Below are positions 8,541 to 15,831 of a DNA stretch of 25,873 nucleotides, in pieces. Both the position numbers and the translations under genes were made by a program. The notes under the pieces are model-generated. The model did no database searches. It saw only the letters and a list, made by a program, of their open reading frames with translations, and had not been told where the DNA came from. How positions within the stretch are numbered: the stretch's first letter is position 1; each line of letters starts with the position of its first letter. This DNA comes from Syntrophomonas sp. UBA1376 (GTDB taxonomy: Bacteria > Bacillota > Syntrophomonadia > Syntrophomonadales > Syntrophomonadaceae), in assembly GCA_002305535.1 (NCBI GenBank), contig DBRE01000014.1, positions 11,170-37,042 of the forward strand, given 5' to 3'.

Positions 8541-8894
8541 TCAGCGCAGATACGGAACAAATATTATATACGCCATGACCAGTGCATTAATAGCACTTAG
8601 CAACACTGCTCCGGCAGCTACATTTTTGGCTACTTTGGCCAGAGGATGATATTCACCCGTAATAATGTCTACGGTTTTTTCCACCGCCGTATTGATCATT
8701 TCTGCTACCATTACCAGCGTAATGGTAATGGCGAGCATTCCCCATTCCAAATAGCTGATCTCTAACCATATTCCGGCAGCTATGGCTACACCAGCTGCCA
8801 AAAAGTGAATTCGCAAGTTGCGTTCCCGAGTTAGAGCATATACTATCCCAGCGATGGCATAGTAAAAACTCTTTTTCAGGCTGCCTTTACTCAT
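8541..8894 (-). CDS. dgkA: Diacylglycerol/undecaprenol kinase family protein
   Basis: Small integral-membrane lipid kinase of the DgkA family. Gram-positive members mostly phosphorylate undecaprenol, so undecaprenol kinase is the likelier activity; sequence alone does not separate the two. 117 residues with three hydrophobic helices (about 30-46, 50-66 and 91-113) and the family motif EMINTAVEKTVD at 65-76, whose acidic residues bind Mg-ATP. ATG start only 4 bases after ybeY, with a weak GGGGCG site inside the ybeY end, so translational coupling is likely. Confidence 0.95.
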   Translation of the reverse strand: MSKGSLKKSFYYAIAGIVYALTRERNLRIHFLAAGVAIAAGIWLEISYLEWGMLAITITLVMVAEMINTAVEKTVDIITGEYHPLAKVAKNVAAGAVLLSAINALVMAYIIFVPYLR

Positions 8895-8898
8895 AGTG

Positions 8899-9369
8899 TT
8901 AACGCCCCAACTGCGCTGCGGCCATGATCTTCTCCTCTAACTGCCTCATCAGCTGACCTTCTGGCTCAGTCTCATGATCATAACCTAACAAGTGTAGCAT
9001 ACCATGGGCTACCAGGAAACCCAGTTCTCTTTCCAGGCTATGTCCATAGGCTTGGCACTGTTCCTGAGCTTTTTCCAGAGATACTACTATGTCCCCTAAT
9101 ACATTGACTTCACCGGAAAAGTCAAAATCCGGTTCTTCATCTACCAATTCATTCATGGCAAAGGAAAGCACATCTGTAGGACTATTCTGCCCACGATAGA
9201 TGAAGTTTAACTCTTGAATATAATTATTGTCCACCACCATAATACTGACCTCAGTATTAGCAGGCAGTTTGGCTATGCGAGCCACAATCTTGACCACCTT
9301 TTGAATGACCTGCTGAAGTTCACGGGTATAGTTAATCACGTTCTGTTGATTGATGATCATTGTCTCCAT
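8899..9369 (-). CDS. ybeY: Endoribonuclease YbeY, rRNA maturation factor
   Basis: Zinc-dependent endoribonuclease involved in 16S rRNA 3' maturation and ribosome quality control. 156 residues; the metal site H122-x3-H126-x5-H132 is intact in AHGMLHLLGYDHE, and PTDVLSF is present at 65-71. The ATG at 9369 has an AAGGCGAG ribosome site; the alternative ATG three codons later is poorly spaced. The first 38 bases overlap the end of the c-di-AMP phosphodiesterase gene in another frame, which suggests translational coupling. Confidence 0.97.
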   Translation of the reverse strand: METMIINQQNVINYTRELQQVIQKVVKIVARIAKLPANTEVSIMVVDNNYIQELNFIYRGQNSPTDVLSFAMNELVDEEPDFDFSGEVNVLGDIVVSLEKAQEQCQAYGHSLERELGFLVAHGMLHLLGYDHETEPEGQLMRQLEEKIMAAAQLGR

Positions 9370-11530
9370 GGGTTTCTCGCCTTCTTTCGAACTCTTTAAC
9401 GATTACTTCTGGATACTCGATCCGCTTATGATACATTCCCTCTAGGATAGTACAGAAAGACTGGGTAATAGTATCCAAGTCCTTAAAAGTAAGGTCACAT
9501 GACTCCAACTGTCCATCATTCAACTTGTCTTTGATGATCTTTTTGACCATTTCTCTAATTTTAGCATCGGTCGGTTCCTGCAAAGAGCGGATAGCAGCTT
9601 CAACTGAATCGGCTAACATCACTAAAGCTACTTCTTTGCTCTGGGGTTTAGGCCCTTCATAGCGGAAGCTATCCTCACTGATTGTTCCATCCCGATCCTC
9701 TTCCAAAGCTCGCCCGTAAAAATATCTGGTCAAGCTGTTGCCATGATGCTGGGCGATAAAATCATTGACCACTTCAGGCAGGTGGGCATCACGGGCATAT
9801 TCCAGGCCATCCTTGACATGGGAAGTGATTATCAACGCACTTAAAGCCGGGGCGATTTTTTCGTGGGGATTTTCAAAGCCCCGTTGGTTTTCAACAAAAT
9901 ACTCCGGGCGCTTCAGCTTGCCAATATCATGATAATAGGCACCTACTCTAACCAGCAAGGGATTAGCTCCTATTGATTCAGCCGAAGCCTCGGCCAAATT
10001 CCCTACCATCAGACTGTGATGATATGTGCCAGGAGCCTCCAACAGTAATCTTTTCAGCAGAAAGTGATTGGGGTTAGATAGCTCGAGAAGCTTTATCATG
10101 CTGGTAATGGAGAAGGCACTCTCTAGATAAGGTAGAGCACCGATCATCAGTATAGCCGATAAAATACCGTTAATAGCTCCGATCAGTATGCCTACTAAAA
10201 TGAGGTTCCAGGATAAACTCCCCCCTATCATGGAAAGAGTAACAATAGTGACGATGTTAGCCAGGGCCACGTAGAGCGCTGATTTGGCCAGATCTGAGAT
10301 CTGACTCAGTCGGTATACTTGAAATACTCCTACGGTACCACCTACAAAGGCGGTAATACCATAAAACAGTTGGTTGCCCTCGGTAATTAATCCTACATAC
10401 AAAGCCATCACCAGGGTCAAAAAGTGCGCCAAGCGGTTATCGAGCAGAATCGCGATCAACATGGATCCGGCTGCTACCGGAGCCAGGTATCCCACCAAAC
10501 TATTTATTTCCGCATTGTCGCTTATTTTGATCATGGTCAGAAACCTGGTCAACAACAGAATGATGATGAATACCAGGCCTATAAGCAGCATCAGCCGATC
10601 GTCCTTAAATATGTCTGAATAATAACGGCGCAGGAATTGAATGAGCACCCAGAAAGTCAACAGGACGAAAAGCCCTGCACCTATCAGAGTAGAGGTATAA
10701 CTCTGGGTACGCTGGATACCCAGTTGTTCCAGAATGGAGATCTGTTCAACAGTTACTCTATCTCCGGCCCGCACAATGATCTCGCCAGCTTTAATGTTTT
10801 TCTGCACCGGTTGGATGGCGTTACTGGCTTCCTGAATAGCTTCAGCAGTGGCTTCAGCATTATATATCAAATTGGGACGCAGACTGTTTATTGCTACTAG
10901 TTTTATTATATCGCGAGCCGTGCGTGAGTAACCCATGGAATCGATCTGGGTTTGAGCTTGCTGGTAAATATCAGGCAAGGCTTCATCGGTTACCGGTTTA
11001 TTCAACAGATTTTGCACCACAGACAGTGCCGCCTGGCGAATAAGTTCTAAGTCCTCAGGTTGGGCATTGACAATATACTGCGCCAGAGTAGGGCTATGTA
11101 GCTGCAAATTAGCTTCATCCCTAAGGGTATTGGTGCTCTCAATCAAATCATGCAATGGCGGCAAATGGTCTTCATCTGCAGTGGACAGAATACCAGTTAC
11201 ACTATTAAAAAACCGATTGATATCATCATTGGTATTGACTAGAGCATACTTGTCCTCCTGATAGACCTTCTGAACCTTGTCAGCAGCCTGTTTTCTCAGC
11301 TCATCGGTCTGCCTTTCATCTATGACCACCGCATTTATTTTGGACTGTATATCTGCTTGAGCAACTTCATCAGGCTTAAGCATCACCTGTTTGGGGCTAA
11401 AACTACTGAATACTATCAAAATAGTGACCGAGAAAAACAGCATAACCCCCAGCACTTTTTGAGTGGTGGAATTGCGGAAAAAGCTGGCCACAGTATTACC
11501 TATCCAGATTAGGAATGAAGGTACACGCAT
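9332..11530 (-). CDS. pgpH: PgpH/YqfF-type 7TM-HD cyclic-di-AMP phosphodiesterase
   Basis: Membrane protein that in characterised homologues hydrolyses c-di-AMP. 732 residues: an N-terminal membrane helix (about 27-43), a large extracytoplasmic 7TMR-HDED region (about 45-275), a block of transmembrane helices (about 281-470) and a cytoplasmic HD domain. HD metal ligands are visible as H505 (TYHHSLMVGNLA), H534-D535 (YYHDIGKLKRPEYF), H571 (SHVKDG) and H595-H596 (QHHGN). Length and order match the family. ATG start at 11530, 12 bases after phoH. In Firmicutes it regularly sits between phoH and ybeY, as here. Substrate assignment is by family. Confidence 0.95.
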   Translation of the reverse strand: MRVPSFLIWIGNTVASFFRNSTTQKVLGVMLFFSVTILIVFSSFSPKQVMLKPDEVAQADIQSKINAVVIDERQTDELRKQAADKVQKVYQEDKYALVNTNDDINRFFNSVTGILSTADEDHLPPLHDLIESTNTLRDEANLQLHSPTLAQYIVNAQPEDLELIRQAALSVVQNLLNKPVTDEALPDIYQQAQTQIDSMGYSRTARDIIKLVAINSLRPNLIYNAEATAEAIQEASNAIQPVQKNIKAGEIIVRAGDRVTVEQISILEQLGIQRTQSYTSTLIGAGLFVLLTFWVLIQFLRRYYSDIFKDDRLMLLIGLVFIIILLLTRFLTMIKISDNAEINSLVGYLAPVAAGSMLIAILLDNRLAHFLTLVMALYVGLITEGNQLFYGITAFVGGTVGVFQVYRLSQISDLAKSALYVALANIVTIVTLSMIGGSLSWNLILVGILIGAINGILSAILMIGALPYLESAFSITSMIKLLELSNPNHFLLKRLLLEAPGTYHHSLMVGNLAEASAESIGANPLLVRVGAYYHDIGKLKRPEYFVENQRGFENPHEKIAPALSALIITSHVKDGLEYARDAHLPEVVNDFIAQHHGNSLTRYFYGRALEEDRDGTISEDSFRYEGPKPQSKEVALVMLADSVEAAIRSLQEPTDAKIREMVKKIIKDKLNDGQLESCDLTFKDLDTITQSFCTILEGMYHKRIEYPEVIVKEFERRRETHGDNDHQSTERD

Positions 11531-11542
11531 TATAAAGCTCCC

Positions 11543-12535
11543 TTAATTATCCTGCCGACCTTGCTCACTATACCCATGCTGAGATTCGTATTGTTCATAA
11601 GCATCAATGATCTGCTGCACTAGTGGATGGCGGATTACATCCTCTTTAGTCAAATATTCGAAAGAAACACCTTTAACATTAGACAATATCTTACGGATCT
11701 CTATCAAACCGGAATAATCCTCTTTGGGGAGATCCACCTGGGTAATGTCGCCGGTGATAACTGCTTTGGAACCAAAACCCAGTCGAGTCAAAAACATCTT
11801 CATCTGCTGGGGCGTAGTATTCTGGGCTTCATCCAGGATTATGAAAGCATCGTTCAGGGTTCTTCCCCGCATATAAGCTAAGGGAGCAACCTCAATAATG
11901 TTTTTTTCCATATAGCGCTGAGTCACATCTACCCCTAAAATATCGAACAACCCATCATAGAGCGGTCTAAGATAGGGATTGACTTTTTCAATAAAATCGC
12001 CAGGCAAAAAGCCCAGCTTTTCCCCGGCCTCAACTGCGGGTCGCACCAGTATGATCCTTTCTACATCCTTGCTGCGCAGGGCCCTTACTGCCATTACTAC
12101 CGCCAGGTAGGTCTTGCCGGTTCCAGCGGGGCCAATACCGAACACTATGTCATCGCGCAGCATGGACTGAACGTATCTTTTCTGACCTAGAGTTTTAGCC
12201 TTGATGGTTTTACCCCGAACTGTGCTCAGCAGCGTTCCCGACACAATATCATGGTGGCGACTGTGATCGCCTCGTTTTAACAGATTGAACATATAGTTTA
12301 TATCATTGATAGTCAACTGATGCTCATTTTCCACTGTATCCAGCAGACTGTATATTAAGTCGGAGGCAAAATTCACATCTTCCTCTTTGCCTTTGATATG
12401 GATATCTGATCCCCGGGCCGAAATCTCAGCTGCTGCTATACTGCGAAGGTAGCGAAAATTCTCATCACCGTTGCCAAACAGTATGGCGGCTAGAGAATTG
12501 TCCCCAATAGAAATTTTCGTTTCTTTGTCGGTCAA
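11543..12535 (-). CDS. phoH: PhoH-like ATPase
   Basis: Cytoplasmic P-loop ATPase related to helicase superfamily 1 and associated with RNA metabolism and YbeY; its exact role is not settled. With the start chosen here (330 residues), Walker A GPAGTGKT is at 135-142 and Walker B IILDEAQN around 232-239, with RPAVEAGEKLGFLPGD between them. The longest frame begins at an ATG at 12553, but that ATG lacks a ribosome site and overlaps GGGAGG (plus 12546-12551). A TTG at 12535 lies 10 bases after GGGAGG and gives MTDKETK..., closer to the start of known PhoH proteins. The TTG choice is an inference. Confidence 0.93.
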   Translation of the reverse strand: MTDKETKISIGDNSLAAILFGNGDENFRYLRSIAAAEISARGSDIHIKGKEEDVNFASDLIYSLLDTVENEHQLTINDINYMFNLLKRGDHSRHHDIVSGTLLSTVRGKTIKAKTLGQKRYVQSMLRDDIVFGIGPAGTGKTYLAVVMAVRALRSKDVERIILVRPAVEAGEKLGFLPGDFIEKVNPYLRPLYDGLFDILGVDVTQRYMEKNIIEVAPLAYMRGRTLNDAFIILDEAQNTTPQQMKMFLTRLGFGSKAVITGDITQVDLPKEDYSGLIEIRKILSNVKGVSFEYLTKEDVIRHPLVQQIIDAYEQYESQHGYSEQGRQDN

Positions 12536-12592
12536 AAACAGTATTCCTCCCATCAGGAAACAAAATATCTAAGTTATTATATCATATCAAAT

Positions 12593-13822
12593 TCACCGCT
12601 GGCTATGTTGAGCACCACTTATGGGCTCCGGTACTGCAATGTCCTCCCTCATTTCTGCAGTCAGTTTGACTCTAATGATCTGTTCACTAGGTGAAGATAT
12701 CACTTCTTTGGTAATGGTAGATGAATCAATGTCCTGACCAATTTTATTCCTTAATGCCTTTTGAGCCCTCTGGATGGCGATCTTCTCCGCTTCGGATGGC
12801 GAAAGCTCGCTCACTTTTTTGATTTGTTCTATATCCTTTACTTTATGCAGGGTGATACTGCCCAGAGGAGTATAGACGGTCTTGCGCTGATGTTCTTTTT
12901 CAGCCAGCGCAAACTGTTGGGGATGACGCGGCCAAGAAAAATCCTTCCAGGGGGTTTCCAGATAATACTGCGTAGCTTCCCGACCGGAAATGGTTTTTTC
13001 CTCCACCAGAGCGCATTCACCATATCCTTCATACCAGACCCGTGCTTCCACTTGTCCCCGGGCCCTTACTGTATAGGGCATGGTGGCTGAGCTGTTTTCT
13101 TGTTCCGGATCAACTACGATATAGGGACTGACTTCGGGAAAAACCACCCCTGAAATCAATATGTCACCAGAAGCCACCACATCCCCAGCAGCTACATTAG
13201 CCTGGCCATCCAAAACCAGTACCTGCTCAACTATGCCGTCCCGTGCAGCGACCAGATGACATGGGCCGATTATTTCCTCGCGGGGCATGACTTTTTCAAC
13301 TACTTCAATGCGCGCCTTGACACCGCGAATTTCGATCTTGGCGTAGGTTAGCTGGTTGATATCGCGTAACAAGCCCTCTTCCGCTTCAGTACGACTGAAA
13401 TCCCACTTGGCCGCCCCCTGATATAACCCATAACGGGCCGCAGTCACAAGGACACGCACTGGATCCACCTGCTTAGTGCCACTCACCTCGATAAACCAGA
13501 CAAAAGAGGATAGAAAATATAAGGCTATCGTAAAAATTAGAGCCCCCACCACAAAGCCCAGTCTCCTTTTTAGGAGAGCCTGATAAAAAGGCATACCTTT
13601 CTTCTCGGTGACTTCAAGTTCATAGCCGTTCTCCTCAGTAATGCTTTTCAAAGCTTGATAGGCACTGCTGCGTATTTTGAAGTGGAGACCATCTTCCTTG
13701 CGTTTGACATCATTGATAAAGATGCCTCGCGCTAATGCCATGTTGATGATCTTCTCCAAATTTTTACCCTGTAGGCGAACTCGAACGATCCCGCCCACTT
13801 GTTCAAAAAAACGATTAATCAC
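12593..13822 (-). CDS. yqfD: Sporulation protein YqfD
   Basis: Membrane protein of the YqfD family, found in endospore formers and needed for efficient sporulation in B. subtilis; its molecular role is not established. 409 residues: an N-terminal cytoplasmic domain (RVRLQGKNLEKIINMALARGI), one membrane helix at about 88-110 (LGFVVGALIFTIALYFLSSF), then a large domain with FIEVSG-type strands and a C-terminal charged segment. GTG start with an AAGGAG site 9-10 bases upstream. Directly follows yqfC, the standard pair in sporulating Firmicutes, so the organism probably has at least part of the sporulation programme. Confidence 0.93.
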   Translation of the reverse strand: MINRFFEQVGGIVRVRLQGKNLEKIINMALARGIFINDVKRKEDGLHFKIRSSAYQALKSITEENGYELEVTEKKGMPFYQALLKRRLGFVVGALIFTIALYFLSSFVWFIEVSGTKQVDPVRVLVTAARYGLYQGAAKWDFSRTEAEEGLLRDINQLTYAKIEIRGVKARIEVVEKVMPREEIIGPCHLVAARDGIVEQVLVLDGQANVAAGDVVASGDILISGVVFPEVSPYIVVDPEQENSSATMPYTVRARGQVEARVWYEGYGECALVEEKTISGREATQYYLETPWKDFSWPRHPQQFALAEKEHQRKTVYTPLGSITLHKVKDIEQIKKVSELSPSEAEKIAIQRAQKALRNKIGQDIDSSTITKEVISSPSEQIIRVKLTAEMREDIAVPEPISGAQHSQR

Positions 13823-13840
13823 CCGTAATATCTCCTTTAA

Positions 13841-14119
13841 TCAATCGTGATATCTAACACTGTTTACCTGCCCATATATGCTAATTTCGTCGGCCATTAA
13901 AGCCTTGATCTCCAAATCCCTTCCTTCGATCTCCAAAAAACCGCGGGTCAAATTGATCCTGAGACGGTTGGGCAAGTATTCTATGATACCGCGATGGTTT
14001 TCCAGATATACTTCATTACGTCCAATAATGGTGATCTTAGGCAGATCCAGGATCAGATCCTTGGGGATTTCCAAGAACTCGGCCATGACTTTAGTCAAAG
14101 CCTCTTTGCGTTTGTCCAT
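13841..14119 (-). CDS. yqfC: Sporulation protein YqfC
   Basis: Small sporulation-associated protein of the YqfC family, under sigma-E control in B. subtilis. The open frame begins with GTG at 14152, but an ideal AGGAGGG ribosome site (plus 14125-14131) lies inside it, 5 bases before the ATG at 14119, so the protein is 92 residues starting MDKRKEALTK. The family signature LPKITIIGRNEVYLENHRGI is at about residues 27-46, and the RINLTRGFLEIEGRDL strand-rich region follows. It is the first gene of the yqfC-yqfD-phoH run and follows a terminator. No sigma-E-like promoter could be placed with confidence. Confidence 0.92.
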   Translation of the reverse strand: MDKRKEALTKVMAEFLEIPKDLILDLPKITIIGRNEVYLENHRGIIEYLPNRLRINLTRGFLEIEGRDLEIKALMADEISIYGQVNSVRYHD

Positions 14120-14194
14120 CTTTTCCCTCCTGTCAAAGCTGTATTCCACCACCCGTCATACAAATATATGCTAGTCTGCAGTAGCGCATGCCCT

Positions 14195-14209
14195 CCCAAT
14201 ACTATTGGG
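14195..14209. promoter_or_regulatory. 15-bp palindrome upstream of yqfC, possible operator
   Basis: Perfect dyad CCCAATA-c-TATTGGG in the 104-base spacer between the CoA-transferase terminator and yqfC. The one-base centre makes a DNA operator likelier than an RNA hairpin, and no T-run follows. I do not recognise the protein that would bind it. Confidence 0.4.
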
Positions 14210-14223
14210 GCTGATCCAGAAAT

Positions 14224-14248
14224 TAAAAAAACCCCGGTTACCCGGGGT
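14224..14248 (-). terminator. Intrinsic terminator of the CoA-transferase gene
   Basis: Arms ACCCCGG (14231-14237) and CCGGGGT (14242-14248) around a 4-base loop; on the minus strand the stem is followed by a run of Ts. It sits 12 bases past the stop codon and isolates the sigma-54 unit from the yqfC operon. Confidence 0.93.
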
Positions 14249-14260
14249 AGATAATAAAGT

Positions 14261-15610
14261 TTAGAACCAACCTATTTGCTTAGCCTGGAACATGAGTTCA
14301 TCGCGGAAATCAGGATGAGCAATGCGAATCATCTCCCGAATCCTTTCGTTTACGCCTTTGAAACGCAGATTGGCCACGCCATATTCCGTCACAACATATT
14401 CAACATCATTGCGTGATGTCGATACAATAGTGCCTGGGGGAAGGAAAGGAACTATACGCGACTTCAACTTGCCCTCTCGGTCAGTAAATGATGAATTAAG
14501 GGCTAGGATACTTTTACCACCTTTGGAGAGATGGGCGCCTAGGATGAAATTGACCTGTCCGCCCGTACCGCTGTACTGACGATGCCGAATAGATTCCGAT
14601 GCCACCTGCCCGGTCACATCCATCATCAGGGCATTGTTTACCGAGATCAGATTATCGTACTGCCCGATAACATAGGGATCGTTATTATGTTCTACTTCGG
14701 TCCACCAAAAATCGGGGTTTTTGTCCACGTATTTCCACAAAGCAGCGTTTCCTACACAGAAGGTACCTGTGGTGATGCCAGTATTGATGTTTTTCTTACT
14801 GTTGTTTACTACTCCCAGTTCCATAAGCTCCATGATCGAATTCTGGACGACCTCCGTGTGGATTCCCAGATCCTTCTTATCGCGCAGGAAGTAACCAATG
14901 GCATTGGCCAACCCACCCAAGCCTAACTGAACCGTAGAGCCATCCGGAATCATATCAACAATATAATGTGCAATTTGTCTTTCTACATCGGTGATAGGAA
15001 TATCCGGGATCTCTGTCAGATCGGCATCGGTTTCCACAATAGCATCTACTTCGGAAACGTGAATTTTTAGGTCATCACTGACCAACCAGGGAGTATTTGA
15101 ATTTACCTCCACAATTACCAGATCGCTCCGTTTAATAGCTCGCCGGGGAACCAGTCCGCCAAAATTAGAACGATTCATATATCCATCCTCGTCTGGAGGT
15201 GTGACCACAAAAGTTGTAACATTCGGCTTCCTGGCATCCATCCATAAAGATAGCTGATTGAGATGAACCGGGATATACTGGGCGGTCTTCCACTCCAGAC
15301 ACATGCGTTCCACCGGTCCCACAAAAGGAGTTTCAATTTGAAAGTGCTCTCGATATTGGGGCTGCATATAGTCGTACAGCTTTAATGCCAGCCCCAGGCA
15401 GATAGTAACATTTTTCAATTCATCTGCCCGGTTGCTAAGAGCCACTGAAAAATCGTGGGGGATACAAGTACCTCCCGACACCATGATTACATCATTACTG
15501 CGAATCAGTTTGGCAGCATCACTAGCATCCATTAACTTGGCCTGGTATTCATCCTTCCAGTTGGCAAATTTAGTCGACCGCTCTGGCAACCGTTGTTCCG
15601 TTATCGCCAT
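14261..15610 (-). CDS. Acetyl-CoA hydrolase/CoA-transferase family protein (butyryl-CoA:acetate or 4-hydroxybutyrate CoA-transferase-like)
   Basis: Family I-type CoA-transferase that moves CoA between acyl groups through a glutamyl-CoA thioester; in fatty-acid-using anaerobes such enzymes activate butyrate or other acids with acetyl-CoA. 449 residues from the ATG at 15610, which has a perfect AGGAGG site 7 bases upstream; the open frame continues to 15661, but that extension covers the promoter. GLGGLANAIG (230-239) is the CoA-binding glycine motif, E253 in GIHTE fits the catalytic glutamate by analogy with 4-hydroxybutyrate CoA-transferase, and VEVNSNTPW and VVTEYGVANLRFKG match the family. 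Substrate is not decided by sequence. It stands alone between a sigma-54 promoter and a terminator. Confidence 0.9.
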   Translation of the reverse strand: MAITEQRLPERSTKFANWKDEYQAKLMDASDAAKLIRSNDVIMVSGGTCIPHDFSVALSNRADELKNVTICLGLALKLYDYMQPQYREHFQIETPFVGPVERMCLEWKTAQYIPVHLNQLSLWMDARKPNVTTFVVTPPDEDGYMNRSNFGGLVPRRAIKRSDLVIVEVNSNTPWLVSDDLKIHVSEVDAIVETDADLTEIPDIPITDVERQIAHYIVDMIPDGSTVQLGLGGLANAIGYFLRDKKDLGIHTEVVQNSIMELMELGVVNNSKKNINTGITTGTFCVGNAALWKYVDKNPDFWWTEVEHNNDPYVIGQYDNLISVNNALMMDVTGQVASESIRHRQYSGTGGQVNFILGAHLSKGGKSILALNSSFTDREGKLKSRIVPFLPPGTIVSTSRNDVEYVVTEYGVANLRFKGVNERIREMIRIAHPDFRDELMFQAKQIGWF

Positions 15611-15649
15611 AAAAAAACCTCCTACCAAATAGAATTCAATAGCAGGTTT

Positions 15650-15666
15650 TGCACGAATCATGCCAA
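15650..15666 (-). promoter_or_regulatory. Sigma-54 (-24/-12) promoter of the CoA-transferase gene
   Basis: Minus-strand TTGGCATGATTCGTGCA matches the RpoN consensus TTGGCAC-N5-TTGCA with correct GG-to-GC spacing; mismatches are only at the last base of the -24 element and the first of the -12 element. The expected start is near 15639, about 29 bases before the ATG and just ahead of the AGGAGG site. The gene immediately upstream encodes a sigma-54 activator, which strongly supports the call. Confidence 0.88.
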
Positions 15667-15717
15667 TTCAACAAAGGGCGTATATAGCCAGGCAGGAACC
15701 CCTATGCTTCCGATCGA

Positions 15718-15735
15718 TGTTTGAATATTCGGACA
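15718..15735. promoter_or_regulatory. Second, imperfect 18-bp dyad, possible activator site
   Basis: TGTTTGAAT-ATTCGGACA, with 7 of 9 positions symmetric and the same TGT...ACA ends and 18-bp size as the perfect dyad 71 bp away. Its centre is about 87 bp upstream of the predicted transcription start, in the usual range for enhancer sites. Weaker evidence than for the perfect dyad. Confidence 0.4.
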
Positions 15736-15788
15736 ATATCGATAGGCCTTTCCGCAAAGCATCGCCCTCACAGGGTTTTATGGGCAGG

Positions 15789-15806
15789 TGTGCTAATTTT
15801 AGCACA
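15789..15806. promoter_or_regulatory. Perfect 18-bp dyad, probable upstream activator sequence
   Basis: TGTGCTAA-TT-TTAGCACA, 8-bp arms with a 2-bp centre. It lies 26 bases past the stop codon of the sigma-54 activator and about 158 bp upstream of the predicted CoA-transferase start, a typical enhancer distance. No T-run follows on either strand, so a terminator is unlikely. Likely bound by the Fis-type HTH of the adjacent activator; this is inference. Confidence 0.7.
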
Positions 15807-15831
15807 GTGTTCTATGAGGTTAACACCTTGC

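Noticed and set aside
14582..14926. 114-residue plus-strand frame
   Set aside because: It lies opposite the well-supported CoA-transferase; no independent coding evidence.
15611..15661. N-terminal extension of the CoA-transferase to the ATG at 15661
   Set aside because: The stretch contains the AGGAGG site and the sigma-54 promoter; the ATG at 15610 is the only start with proper spacing.
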